From NCBI GenBank assembly GCA_024509875.1, contig JAMPIV010009925.1, positions 553,501 to 617,500 on the forward strand: a stretch of 64,000 bases of DNA, read 5' to 3'. Made by a program: the position numbers and the translations under genes. The stretch comes from Oreohelix idahoensis. Taxonomy: Eukaryota; Mollusca; Gastropoda; Stylommatophora; Oreohelicidae. The first letter of the stretch is position 1. The number at the start of each line of letters is the position of its first letter. The notes under the pieces were generated by a model. It saw only the letters and a program-made list of their open reading frames with translations. It was not told the DNA's origin and searched no databases. Positions 1 to 13,135 of the stretch are shown here, one piece after another.

Positions 1-725
1 GGTGCCCAAAGACATGTCTGTGGAGGGAAAAGAGAACCGGTTGAAAATTTGTCAGGATTTGCTGGGAAGACTCGTCATTGAACCAAATTTCTTGGATAAA
101 GTAATTACAGGAGACTAATCATGGATGTTCGAGTATGATCCCGAGACCAAACGGCAAAGTGAGGAATGGCACACGATAAATTCTCCTCGTCCGAAGAAAG
201 CATGCATGAGCAGGTCCAGGATGAAAACGATGATTATCGTTTTTTTCGTCAGTCGTGGAATTGTGCACAAAGAATTTGTACCATTTGTAACCCTAACCCT
301 AACCCCTACCTCCAGGACAGACAGGTAATCAGGCCTTCTACAAAGATGTCTTGGAACGACTTCGAAAACGGGTCCAGCGAGTCCGAAGGGACATTGCAGA
401 TGATTGGGTGCTGCACCACGACAACGCGCCTGCTCACACAACGCTTTCAATTCGAGAGTTTTTGGTGAAGAAAAACATCCCCACACTTCCACAACCTCCC
501 TAAGGCCCGGACCTAGCTCCGTGCGATGTCTACCTCTTCCCTAAGTTGAAATCTAAGTTGAAAGGACATCATTACGGGACTGTAGAAAACATCCAAAAAA
601 TTGTAACCGATGAACTAAGCACTCTTACAGAAAATGACTTTCAGTACTGCTACGATCAGTGGAAAAAACGTTGGAACCACTGTGTAACTTCCCAAGGGTC
701 GTACTTTGAAGTAGATAACTTGTAA
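1..725 (+). pseudogene. mariner-like (SETMAR-type) transposase, C-terminal part, broken
   Basis: Tc1/mariner-superfamily transposases cut and paste DNA with a DDD/E catalytic triad. Seen here are the first catalytic region (ITGD, then a TAA stop at 116-118 where family members usually read TGDESW), the second (HHDNAPAHT, about 413-439) and the third (GPDLAPCD, about 507-530, just after another TAA near 500). The reading ends naturally at the TAA near 723. The N-terminal helix-turn-helix part lies beyond the left edge. An insertion of CCCTAA repeats at about 283-310 shifts the frame between the first and second catalytic regions. With at least two stops and a frameshift it cannot encode an active enzyme. 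Family assignment is firm from motif order; the exact mariner subfamily is not resolved. Confidence 0.85.
283..312 (+). repeat. short interstitial telomere-like (CCCTAA)n tract
   Basis: The sequence reads GTAACCCTAACCCTAACCCC inside the mariner-like pseudogene, about 2.5 units of the (TTAGGG)n telomere repeat on the opposite strand. It interrupts the transposase reading frame just after the FVP residues, so it was added after the transposase copy existed. Confidence 0.75.
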
Positions 726-810
726 TTTCAGGTGAGTCATATACATTTAAATAAAAAATCAGTACACTTACTTTTGGGACACAGGAGTATATATATATAC
801 CTAAAATCCC

Positions 811-1279
<469 letters not shown>

Positions 1280-1282
1280 GGG

Positions 1283-1509
1283 ACTTCTACGGACAATTAG
1301 CAGATGGCAAGAGAACAGGTGGGCGACCACAGCTGAGGTTCAAAGATGTGTGCAAGAGAGATATGAGGGCACTGGACATGGATCCAGCAACATGGGAGGA
1401 TGAAGCTGCCGATCGCACTAAGTGGCGATGCTATTTACGGCACCACCTCAGATTGGGCGAAGAGAGGCTCACACAAGAAGCAGAGGTGAGGAGAAAACGT
1501 AGAAAATAA
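1283..1509 (+). mobile_element. LINE C-terminal fragment (second family)
   Basis: An open frame directly after the (TA)n array reads [20 protein letters not shown] and continues with [21 protein letters not shown], and a natural TAA at 1507-1509. This pattern (GKR..GRP..R(F/W)KD, then W...A.DR..WR) is the usual C-terminus of invertebrate non-LTR retrotransposon reverse transcriptase proteins. The family differs from its two neighbours. It is 5' truncated at the (TA)n boundary. About 75 bp of 3' noncoding DNA follows before the next repeat. Confidence 0.75.
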
Positions 1510-1586
1510 GCAGCTGAGGGCTGCCACCTCAGGGGCGCATTCCCATAGTCAGTTATGACTGAAGGGGCTATTATTATATATATATA

Positions 1587-2000
1587 CTTACTTACTTACT
1601 TAGTCGTTCCTCTTCTACCGTGAGGTGTAGATGTTTGGAAGAGAGAGCGCCAGACTATCCTATCGGCTGTCTTCTTCCTGGCCTGGTTCCATTCTAGTCC
1701 TCGGTCCTTCAAAGATTGTCTAATGTTGTCCTCCCAGCGGACTCTGGGTCGTCCTGGAGATCTGGATCCTTGGCTCTTTGTTTCCCATGCTTGTCGTGGT
1801 AGCCGATCTTCTCCCATTCTGCAAACATGGCCAAACCATCTTAGTTGGGACTGTTCTATTTGGGTCTGCAGCGGTTGGGATTTTAGGCCTTGACGTATCG
1901 TCCGGTTGCGGACCATGTCTCTTCTTGTTACTTCAACCACCTTCCTCAGATACCTCATTTCTGAGGTTTGAATCTTGTCACGTAGACATTTATGATCTAT
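1587..2000 (-). mobile_element. LINE 3' end, inverted relative to the copy at 811-1104
   Basis: Read on the minus strand it carries the last ~130 codons of the same LINE protein as 811-1104 (motifs [38 protein letters not shown]), ending at a TAA inside a (TAAG)n tail (CTTACTTACTTA at about 1587-1601). It extends ~40 codons further upstream than the plus-strand copy. The tails of the two copies point at each other across about 480 bp. It is preceded on the plus strand by a short TATATATA run. Confidence 0.8.
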
Positions 2001-2455
2001 AAATTTTCTACATCCTCTTCTTTCCTTCCACCGTGTCCTCTATTTTTATTATCTCTCTTTACCTTTTTCCTATATTTTCGCATTCGTACGTTGCGAAAAA
2101 TATATTTCTTTCCCATCATCGTTTTTCTTTCTCATACTGAAGAGTAACTTGATTACGCATATGTCATGCGCGCAGTTTGACGAGAGGTGCGATTATGTCT
2201 CAGTCCATCTCAGACATAGGGCCGACCTATCGTATAGCATTTTCACCTGTCACAGCGTTTTTCAGGCCGGTTTCTCGGAAAGTGTGAATATCGCCCTCTG
2301 CATCTGCACCTGACACGAGCGCTCACGGTCCGATAGCTGGACGGAGGTGTGAATCGCGCCAACAAGCATTCGCCCAGAGCAGACATATAGTCTGGGTTTT
2401 TCCATGACATTCACGCTCTCGGTCAGTTTGCTAACGAAGGTGCGAAATCGCACTG
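2001..2455. other. intergenic, nothing recognised
   Basis: No reading frame with a recognisable motif on either strand. Base composition is mixed, GC richer around 2160-2450. The stretch could be a degraded piece of the long repeat called family X, but I could not align it convincingly. Confidence 0.4.
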
Positions 2456-2466
2456 GTGGCAGTTAC

Positions 2467-2682
2467 TTCTTCTTCTTCTTCTTCTTCCGTCCTTAGCCAC
2501 TGACCGTCAAAGCAGTCAGTGGCCATTACGCCTAGTGGCGTCTTAGGGCAACAGCAGATAGGTTTTCTTTGCCATTGTTTCCCATCACGCCTATTGGCGT
2601 CTTTAGGGCAACGGCAAATCAATCCATTTGCTGTTGTTTCCGTAATCGAAGTGACTGGCAAACGGGTGATCAGCCCGTTGGA
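2467..2682 (-). mobile_element. 5'-truncated SINE with (GAA)n tail and 11-bp target duplication
   Basis: On the minus strand this ends in (GAA)n (CTTCTTCTTCTT on the plus strand at 2467-2485). It contains two copies of a module containing GACGCCA(A/C)TAGGCGT. It is flanked by a direct repeat GTGGCAGTTAC at 2456-2466 and 2683-2693, a typical target-site duplication. The same modules occur in the longer copy at 7576-7917. The terminal ~80 bp also match the 3' end of the LINE at 53105-53606, so the SINE probably borrows that LINE's machinery (inference). Confidence 0.75.
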
Positions 2683-2789
2683 GTGGCAGTTACGACATGC
2701 TGTTATGAGAAGGGGGAGAGATCGGGGCGGGGGAAATAGTTCATCCTTTGTCTGGTTTAAAATATTAACCCAAGTTTGAAACTTTAATT

Positions 2790-4620
2790 TCATTCTCACT
2801 CGTAAAGCTGTAGTAGACAGATCGCTGTGCTAGATCAAATATCTGTGTTTTGGCGAAGTCTGAGTTTCGTGGCAACATTTGCCGCGTTCTAGATTACCAT
2901 TAGATTACAGTATTCTAGTTCATGGTTTAGTCTGTAGTGCTGTGGTTGAGGTAACTATATAATATCTAGTATTTATGAAGTGATTAAGTGTTAAATCGCC
3001 GATTTCATTTTACTAGTTCTTTTGTGCAGAGGAATTAAATTTATAGTTGGTTATATTCTTTAGTCGACGAGTTACAGTGGAAAGCAACATAATTGTAAAA
3101 TTCTAGCTAAACCCATTCGGCTATTAAAAAATTTAATTTAACTGCTAACTACTCAGTCGAGTATATTTTTCTAAACAAACTTATAAATGCTAGATGCATC
3201 ATGAGTGGTGACAGAAATACGCAGATATTCCTAATTCATGATGAGGGATTTTTTTAAATATAACTTATTTCACGGGAAGCTTTAAATATAAGTCAAGCTG
3301 TAGGCTTGCCGTTTAAAATGTAAGTTATAACGAGTACATATTCTGTATATTATATTATATGTTGTTTTTCTTCATTCAGTGAATACTGGGGTGAACCCAA
3401 CTTGCCGGCGTTTAGTAAAGAGACATATTTGTGAGAAGCATAGACATTTCCTATCTTTAACCACGTGGGGTTTTTTCCAAGTAACACTGGTCTGACAGTG
3501 CATGTGCCATCAGAGATAGACAGTAATACCAATCCCACTAACGGTTTCTAAAGACTAGAAATATATATTGGGCTTTTGAGCCAGTTCATATTGCTCCACA
3601 AATTTAAATGTACATGCTGCCTGGCGGCGAGAATAATTACAAGAAATAACATTAACATTTCCGACACTATTGAAAGAGTGGATAGTGAACCAAGACTATC
3701 TGTTGAGAGCAGTTGTCCACTGGTCATCTTTTCCAAATTAAGGGAATCCTCGTGTTTTTTGACACTGTGTGCCCGTTTTAAACTTGCTTATCCAAACTGA
3801 TTCAAGTGACATTAACAGTAATCAAAAATTTAACTGGTGAAGAGAACGCTCCCCGAAAACAGTGGAAGAAACCTGTAATTGCAGAGCTGGGATTCGCTTT
3901 ATCCAAAGAATACAGATTCACTGTAGAGAAGTGTCCTAAGGTTGCGCCAGACGGCGAACAGCGGTACAGATAGGTAAGCACGTGTGCCAGGGTACCCTGA
4001 TGAAAGAACCGAGTGAAAGTGGACTGAGTGAGTTTTTTTCTGATAACTATTGATTCACCCACTTTATAGTTTCCTTATGAAAGACTTGCTGCTTAATTTT
4101 ATTGTTCCTTTAGAATACATACTGCTGTCATAAGTCAGTTCTTACCTTCAAGAAAGGGGACAATATTAGACCCTAACCATATGCATCTATAACCCTTTGG
4201 GCCATCAGCTGTCATCCTAACGGGGCTGTGGGCTAAACCTAGAGTTAAGATCATAACGGGGCTATCATCCTTGTAACATTTTCTTGAATTTTAAAACTAA
4301 GTGTATATGTTTTCCTTGATGTATTTTTTTAGGTGTTGTGAGAAGATTTTTTGATGATAATTAAAATCTCTCTTGAACTAAATCAGTGCGTTCGTCAGCT
4401 CGTTCTAATATATATATATATATTCATGGTTATAGATTTCCCACGTCTGTGTGTTTAACTGTCGTCACGTGTATGTGCGTGCCCGTGAGTAGATAGAAAT
4501 ATATGTAATATATATATCTGTGTTTAGACTGTCTGACGCCTTAAAAGCTGTCGTAGAGGATAGGTGAAAGATAGAAGATTTCCTCGATTTTTTCAGAGCC
4601 AGCCTCTATATCACAGTCTA
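2790..4620 (+). repeat. dispersed repeat family X, plus-strand copy (possible old long LTR)
   Basis: Segments around 3018-3260 (including GTGCAGAG, ATTCTAGCTAAACCC, AATTCATGATG and a GATTTTTTTAAAT run) align with the reverse complement of about 12160-12410. Segments around 4370-4500 (GTTCGTCAGCTCG, AACTGTCGTCAC, GTGAGTAGATA) align with the reverse complement of 10905-11010 and with 54760-54880. No coding sequence is recognisable. The 3' portion resembles the corresponding portion of the element B LTR, so this may be a decayed solo LTR of a related family; that is inference. Outer limits are approximate. Confidence 0.5.
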
Positions 4621-6027
4621 TCATCTCACTTGTGGAAATTCTATTTCTTCTTACTATCTCACTCTGTGACTATCACTCATTCCAACCTATTCAGAAGGGA
4701 CCAACTCAAGTCTTAATTCTCCTATCTAAAAATCTACGACAAATCTATATATTGTCAATAGCATTCTTTATATGGATTTTAAAAATTAATCTGTATAAAA
4801 CTGTGGCCCTCAAAGTCAGTATTAAAGAGAGTCCTGGACATAAACTCACGTGCCTTTTTTGTGCCCACCAAAGCATACTTTTTTTTGGGTTTTCTAACCA
4901 GCGGCACTTGTGTTTTCAGCCCTTCGGCCCAATGACATGAAACAAATTTCATGGCATTGCGAGGCTGGGGAGCCTTTGAACTTTCCTTCCAAACCGGTCA
5001 GGAGCTTCGCTCCTTTCCATCCACAGAGGGTTTGTGCTCAGGGGCTGCTCGAGTTTTTCCAGTCTGTGACAAAACGGGGCGGCCCCTATCGATCTGTGTT
5101 TCTCTCCGGCAGTATCGGTACTTTTGTGGTACTGATTTTTATTATGTGCTGTCAATTATCGCACTTTTCTTTCTTTCTTTCTTTCTTCGTAATTTTTCTG
5201 CTAAGTAGCAGATATTTGATTTTATTAAACCATTCGACACTCCTCTCTGTGATGTCACCTGTTTGTTACCCGGTCATCCCGGCTTGCGGTGAACAATTGA
5301 GATAAGATAGTCGCCGGTGCGTTTAGATTGAACCGCTGATAAGACGAGATTACTGTCTGTGTGACACATGTGGGCAGATAAGTGTGACATAATCGATTCC
5401 GAGCCGACTTGTTATGACAACATTACTTTCTAATAAAGTAATAAGTATTACAGCTTACACATGTTGTCATGTGAGTTCCCCGATCTGTCTGTAAGTTTGT
5501 ACACAAGGACTACGGACATCATATTACCATATATGGGAGACGTGATCTTTGCAAAATTTTTCCATGTCGGAAATATTTTGAAAGTACCACACCCGACCTG
5601 TTTGAATATGATTGGAGCGCTTATTTAACTAAATAACAAACGAAGGCGTGGGAAGATATGAATATAGTCTGACAATTTCGCAGTTTTATTTCACTATGAA
5701 TTTCACGCTCGCCAAGACAACGCCAGACCTCGCCAGAGTGAAGACTAGATTCATAATTCCTTTTGTTAACTGGACCTTTTATTGGAGAACCAAACAGACT
5801 TACAAAGCACAGGAAATCTCTACATTTTAATAAGGAACACCGGGACGAGGAAACTGAAGAAACACACGGAGTCAGAGAGGGAATCTATTGTAAAATTAAA
5901 GACCCCCCACAGACGCGTGTAAGAGACAGACTCGTCTCTTTTATTCATCAGATGCAACACGACTGTAGCCAAGCTTGGCGTAAGTAGTGCATTTTTCATT
6001 CTATGTTTCATTACTAACATGTGAACT
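4621..6027. other. intergenic, nothing firmly recognised
   Basis: The stretch contains a (TTTC)n run near 5170-5186 and no convincing coding motif. A segment around 4880-5100 is moderately GC rich with a 131-codon open frame on the plus strand and an overlapping open frame on the other, but neither shows a domain signature. Confidence 0.4.
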
Positions 6028-7512
<1,485 letters not shown>

Positions 7513-7575
7513 ATGTTTGAAGTTCAGACTTGGGGCTACATTTCAATGTGAATTTTATCTGTTATATATATATAT

Positions 7576-7917
7576 CACCCGTGTGTTACCGGGGCCCGAA
7601 AGGGGAGCAAATTATAGTAACACTGCACCCTGCCACGCATGTCGTAAAAGGCGACTAAGGAGGGTATGGGCATGGGGCTGTTTACCCCATCCCGTAAAAA
7701 CTTCGCACAGTGGGGTGATCACCTGCTTGCCAACCAATCTGATTACGGAAACAATGATAGATTGTTTGGTCTGTTTTTGTTCCACAAAGACGCCACTAGG
7801 CGTGGTGGAAACAGCGATAGATTGATCAGTTTGTTGTTGCCCTAAGACGCCACTAGGCGTACTGGCCACATACTGCTTTGCCGGTTGATGGCTAAGGATG
7901 GAAGAAGAAGAAGAAGA
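7576..7917 (+). mobile_element. SINE, apparently full length, (GAA)n tail, inside a (TA)n tract
   Basis: The head contains GCATGTCGTAAAAGGCGACT, a sequence that recurs in divergent form near 17490. The body has two modules with GACGCCACTAGGCGT, and the element ends in (GAA)n at about 7902-7917. TATATATA lies on both sides (7563-7574 and 7918-7931), as though it inserted into a TA array. The last ~80 bp match the LINE 3' end at 53105-53606. No coding capacity. Confidence 0.7.
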
Positions 7918-9240
7918 TATATATATATATATTTATATATTTATTTATTTATTTATTTATTTATTTATTACCCTGTGAATTTTAATGTGTGAAAATTGCT
8001 ACAAGATGCCCAAGTCATTTGAGGTTGGCAACCTCAGCTTATAGAATGATGATTCATGAACCACCACTGCACGGGCTGGTGATTGCTTTATTGATAGTTT
8101 CGTAAAGATACCTAAAAGCATAAAGTAGTTCCAGGTTTCCTATGGAGCAGAAAGGGAGAGTTGAAAGGAAAATGTACATTCTAAGTATAATACTTACATT
8201 TTCCAAGCAGTGTAAATGTCCCTATAAACATATTCACTTTAAAATTAATGTAAGTTTTCAAGCTTTTCACTCAATGTAAATATAAACGGAAAAAAACATA
8301 TTCATGTTTAAATTAATAGAAGTTTCAAACTTTTCAACAAGTGTAAATATAAAGGAAGCATAAATGAATTTATATTGTGAACACTTTTCAAACAGTGGAG
8401 ACGTAAATGTAAAATATATTATATCTGTACGTTTACCCTTTTCATTTAAATGTAATGTAAAGCTAAAGCTATTCAGTTTAAATGTAAAGAAAGTTTTATC
8501 CCGAGGGATTTAATTTAATTCTCATCGAGGGTAAATTCTGATATGGGATGGTAGAATAGAAGAGGGGGGCACATAACTATGTGTCGGAAAACGCCACACT
8601 CAGAAGAGCGTTTCGTTTCTATTTCTATTACCAGTTATTGGTGGTACCAGGAGAAAGGACCATTTCTGGCACAAGAAGGGACAAGCGGCCAACGCTTTAC
8701 GACGGAAGACCAGCTTTGAAGACTTTCGTTGACGTTTCCTTGGAAATGAGCTTCACCCTACAAGCCTTGACTAGTGACGAGTGACAGTAGTGTACAGAAA
8801 ACATACCCAGCAGGAGGAGGATTAGAATCATCATTGGCAGCTAAGTTAACCTATATGCTACCACTTGAACTTTTTATCAACCCAACACTACCATCACCAA
8901 CGTGATGAATAACTTTTCTCTTGTAATTAACTATTATTCCTTTCTTTTAAACTGTTAAACTTAAAGTGATTATTAAATTGGGTTATTTGTAATTATACAA
9001 ATTTAACTTCGATTCAATCATTTTAAATGTACTACAAGTTTGTCTCAGTCAAAGTTACTACACACACACTCTAAACAGAGCTATATAATAATAATAATTC
9101 CACTGATTAACTCAGGGGTGGGGGCTTAACGAGCTAGAATAAACCATTGCTTAAATTCTTCACTAAAGTTGTCGGCAGATTACAGAATTAACGTGCTCAG
9201 CAACAGCCAGCATTGTTTTCGCTTATCTGAATATATTGTG
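7918..9240. other. AT-rich noncoding DNA with degenerate repeats
   Basis: A short (TA)n/(TTTA)n run at 7918-7970 is followed by AT-rich sequence. Between about 8210 and 8470 motifs such as TTTCAAACTTTTCA(A) and TGTAAATATAAA recur roughly every 80-90 bp, suggesting an old tandem repeat. No coding motif was recognised; the 67-codon frame at 8581-8784 has no features. Confidence 0.45.
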
Positions 9241-9571
9241 AAGACTCCCATGTGATAGAAGCTTTACTTCTCTTCTATCTACTTTTCTGCCAAGAGTAAT
9301 CTTGTGTAAAGATAGACTCAATTGAAGCCTATAATAGATGCTCTTGAGTGTTGGCCACTGTTGGACCACTACTGCAAAGCAGGGGAGGCAATACCTTCAC
9401 ACAGTCCCCTGGTCGAAGGCACACCTTCAAATGTCTTCGCCAGGACTCGAATTAATCCAGTCCAAGTCCCCGTTGAAGACACCTCTTCAAATGTCCTCGC
9501 CAGGGCGCGAACCTGGATCATCCGATCGCCAGAGTAGTGTGGTAACCATTACGCCGGCACGGCTCCCAAAA
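9235..9571 (-). mobile_element. tRNA-derived SINE
   Basis: On the minus strand the head reads GGGAGCCGTGCCGGCGTAAT followed by TGGTTACCAC, with a B-box-like GGTTCGCGCCC about 50 bp on, as in tRNA-type RNA polymerase III promoters. The body includes two similar modules containing TTGAAG and TCAAATGTC. The tail region (9340-9395) matches the reverse complement of 18517-18580, defining a repeated family. No coding capacity. Confidence 0.65.
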
Positions 9572-9974
9572 CGTACTCTTTAAACTTGGTAGTCAATGAT
9601 ACCGCTGACTGTTGTCTGGAAGCAACTAGTGTCTTCAGTTTGGTTCAACAGATGTATAATTATTTCTCTGCATCAATTCATTGTTGACAAATTCTAACTA
9701 GCCATGTGTCAGACTTAGGCATAACTGTTAACAATTTACAAGATTATTCAAAATGATTTGTGTGCTAACATTTTTTTTTTTTTAGTATTTGAAAAAGATG
9801 ATCAAAGATGTTTGTATTACTTATTCTTGCAATAAAACCAATTTAGCAGTTTCAAGTTTTGCGCTTTTCATGTTTTTTTTCCTACAAGATATCTGTTTTT
9901 GAAAAATGAAGTTGGCAAATTTTTTTGGGGGAGGTGTGGAAGGGATTGGGGGGGGGTGGTGGTGCAAATAATTA
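9572..9974. other. noncoding, nothing recognised
   Basis: Contains a T-run at 9773-9783 and a G-rich tract at about 9926-9960. No coding or RNA motif was found. Confidence 0.4.
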
Positions 9975-10055
9975 GCCTTGCCAAGGGAGCAAAATAGCAT
10001 GGCAACGGCTCTGGCAAGGGAGCAAAATAGCCTGGCAACTGCTCTGCCAAGGGAA
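9975..10055 (+). repeat. tandem repeat, ~34-bp unit, ~2.4 copies
   Basis: The unit CCAAGGGAGCAAAATAGC followed by (A/C)TGGCAAC is repeated with one or two mismatches. It is followed by a segment (10055-10085) resembling 17610-17635, so it probably belongs to a larger dispersed repeat. Confidence 0.65.
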
Positions 10056-10484
10056 CTACCTGTGCTGTTGGCTTCGTGCTCCATAAGGAGCGCAATGGGA
10101 TAAGATATATATTTGCCACATACGGGGTATCACACCGTGGCTCCGGCTATCACGGAGTTCGGCTCTTTCCCCTGCTGCTTTCTTTTACTCCCAGGTTATT
10201 TACATGCATTGGTGCAAAATTAAAAGAAATCGTTCCCATGTTGTGAATACTGAACTTGTAGACCCTGAAGATCAAGTTTCATTAGCTTCATAGTAGATCC
10301 GGCTCTGATGGTAGCATTCACTAATGCTGTTCTATCATTTGCTAAAATTCATAGGAGATTTTAAAAAAAAATGACTGCAATGTTTAGTTTCAAATTTCGG
10401 AGATAAGTAGGTATTGATGAAGACTTAAATTCAGTCAGTAGATTATTATGAACGTATATAACATAGTTCACATTCTGATAACAG

Positions 10485-10730
10485 ATGAACATGATGAATA
10501 ATCCAGAACTTCAGTCTATTGGACTGTCGTCAGCTGTCGGATTCGGCACCGCAAGAAGCTTAGCCCAGCTCTACGATTACCTAGCGAACGGTGGATCCAT
10601 CAAGGGGAAACAATTATTGTCCAGGAATCAAGTAGCGGCCCTTTCTACCCCAGTAACACAGAACATACAAGTTATTGCTGTTCCTGAACAACCATTTGCC
10701 ATGGGAACAGGTGTGGACATGAATATTCAG
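10485..10730 (+). CDS. beta-lactamase-domain protein (LACTB-like serine hydrolase family), penultimate exon
   Basis: The exon is bounded by an acceptor ...ATAACAG (10484) and a donor CAG|GTTGGT (10730/10731), both phase 0. The 82 residues include NNPELQSIGLSSAVGFGTAR, LAQLYDYLANGG and GKQLLSRNQVAALSTPV. This is the layout of the C-terminal half of animal beta-lactamase-domain proteins (class C beta-lactamase/penicillin-binding-protein fold): a GIGTARSLA-type helix, then a loop leading to the conserved glycine-rich strand in the next exon. The catalytic Ser-x-x-Lys and Tyr motifs would lie in upstream exons that I could not find here. The frame continues exactly into the exon at 17913. These proteins are predicted serine hydrolases; the substrate cannot be inferred. 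Confidence 0.82.
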
Positions 10731-10816
10731 GTTGGTTTAATATACAGAAAATTTCCCTATAACAAGAGATGATTTAAAACAACTCAGGCCTCCAGTAAAA
10801 TGTCACTTAAGGGCCC

Positions 10817-10823
10817 TGTGAGT

Positions 10824-10903
<80 letters not shown>

Positions 10904-10910
10904 ACTCACA
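10817..10910. repeat. 94-bp perfect palindrome built on (TA)37
   Basis: TGTGAGTGGA at 10817-10826, then 74 bp of TA, then TCCACTCACA at 10901-10910, the exact reverse complement. Because (TA)n is self-complementary the whole stretch is a perfect inverted repeat. Confidence 0.95.
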
Positions 10911-10911
10911 T

Positions 10912-13080
10912 ACACACACACATAAGTGACGACAGTTAGACGCACAGACGTGAATGGATTAGGGATACATCAATGGATTAGGGATCTTTTGGGACAAGCT
11001 GACCGACACACGTAAATAAAGTTTATGTAAATTTTATTTATCATAAAGAAACTTTACAGCAGCAATAGGTTGAATATCAAATCAAATACAAATAAACATA
11101 GGTTAATGAATTAATTAAAGAGTTAGACTCCTAGGTGTAATCCTCCCTCCCTCTGTTGAGACAAAATCCCGTTAAGAAGAAAGTTATTAACCCCAAAGAG
11201 TCAAAGGTTTTTTTATACACTATGGTCTACTATTTCCCTCTACAGTTAAGAACAGAGTTGATACATTAATCTATTCTAAGAGGAAATAGCATTAGCAAAA
11301 CTTGCATAAAGAAATACAAAGTGGGTGTATGAGTTATACAATAAACGAGTCACTCATTCCTGCTTTCATTCTATTCATACAGCAGTGGCCACTGACGTTC
11401 GTTCTTACCTACAAACTTGATTTTCACCTTCTGGGACAATCTTTAGGACATACACATACAGCAAATCCGGTGGTCTTTTGGCAAAGATTAACCCCAGCTC
11501 TACAGAGACCGGTTAATTACAATTCTCCGGGGAGCGTTAATTTCACTGTTTATATTATAGGATTACTGTTTATGTCACTGGAAATCAGTTCAGGTAAGAG
11601 ATGCCACAGGGACCACAGTGTCAGAATCTTGAGGTTTTCCAGTACTTTAGGAAATGTCAGGTCGGTAACTTCACTCAGCATAAACAATTCATTGTCACAC
11701 CACAATTGGTCAAACGTCGGAAATGTTAATGTTTGTAATTTTTCGCCACATTTGCTGAATGTAAATGAGATTTTGGAAAGAATATAAACTGGCTCGATAG
11801 GCCCAGTTACAGCATTTAGTCTTAATGTCCTTTAGGTTGGTACTCTGTCTCTTTTCTGGATGCAAACACAATGCCAGACAAGTTTACCTTAAATGACCTA
11901 CGTAATTAAGTACAAAAATGTTCTTTCTTATTGTTATTCTCAGATATACATTGAAGTCGCTGGTAAAGTTTAGGGTTTGACCCAAATACTGTATAAAGAG
12001 AAAAACATACAAAATACTTAGCCAATATATAGTATACACAATCCTATCCTTACCCCGCGTAAAATATAATATATTCACTTCGGTTATTTAACTTTAAATT
12101 ACAAACGACAAGCTTAAAACTAGTCTTATCGTTTAAACTCCCGTGAAATAAATTCTAGTCATTTAAAAAAATCAGACATCATGAATTAGAAATAAATACA
12201 TATTTCGTCAATACTCATGATGAATCAGTGCATTTACTTAGTTGGTTAAAATATTATCTGACTGGTTACTAGCAGTTAATTAAATTTATATTATAGCTGG
12301 AAAGGTTTAGCTAGAAATTAATATACGTTCTGCTATCCACTTTAACACAGTAAAACTTAAAGAAATATATTACGATTCAACTAGTAAATCACTCTGCACA
12401 AAAATCTTAGAGAAATATAATTGACGATTAAACTAGTTAAATCACTCAAACTACTAGGATAATAATTACCACAAGCCAGAAGTAAAACGGTCTCCAATCG
12501 AAAACTAAGTGATACTTCTATTATAAGAGATTTTTAGAATCGAAAGCTAGATGTTTTCTGCAGTTCTGGCGGTACTGGATAACTTAGAGTAGAATGCTCT
12601 AGTATATATACATCTAAAATCAAAGAAAATTGGCCACTATAGACCGAAAAACCCGACTATCTGCCAGATGTTTTCACCTACGTTCAGATCTTCGTTCAGT
12701 TTTCGGCTTTCGCGTAAATCAAAGCCATTCTCCACGCTAGAGCCGAAAAACAGAACTCACACTCTTTCTTAGATCAGGGATAACGTAATATGCTCGTCAG
12801 TGCAAATTTTACACATCTCTTCTGGTCTGGCCATTTCTAGCGAGCAGTGTCTTTAGATCTAGCGATTCGCCGTGTTTAATTACCTGCTCTGATCGCTGTC
12901 TGATCTTATCCAACGAGTTTCAATCGCTGGTGTTAAGAATAAATTACAGATCAACGAAGCTAATAGTCTGCTCGAGACCATACATCAAAGAAATAGCGAA
13001 CAGAAAATTAAATTCCGCTCTAAAATAGAAAAAGGGACAGATCTCAAAGTATGTAGGAATGGTTTTGTTAACCAACAGGC
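10912..13080 (-). repeat. dispersed repeat family X, minus-strand copy (possible old long LTR)
   Basis: Its reverse complement shares ordered blocks with 2790-4620: a GTGCAGAG block, TTTCTAGCTAAACC, AATTCATGATG, and the AACTGTCGTCAC block. It shares others with 54540-55090 (CTTTGGGGTTAATAAC-like and ...TTTACGTGTGTCGGTCAG-like). No coding motif; the 161-codon frame at 11302-11787 on the plus strand has no recognisable domain. Limits are approximate. Confidence 0.5.
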
Positions 13081-13135
13081 GTAGGTGAAAACTTAGGTAA
13101 AAGACAAATGAAGATAAAGAAACAAATATATGAAA

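Noticed and set aside
4910..5305. 131-codon plus-strand frame in a GC-richer patch
   Set aside because: No domain or splice context; competing open frames on both strands suggest a compositional effect or a repeat.
9235..9571. tRNA gene on the minus strand
   Set aside because: It has A/B-box-like sequences but is part of a longer dispersed repeat family with a divergent copy at 18.5 kb and a related head at 17.3 kb.
11302..11787. 161-codon plus-strand frame
   Set aside because: It lies in the family X repeat in the host intron and shows no recognisable motif or codon pattern.
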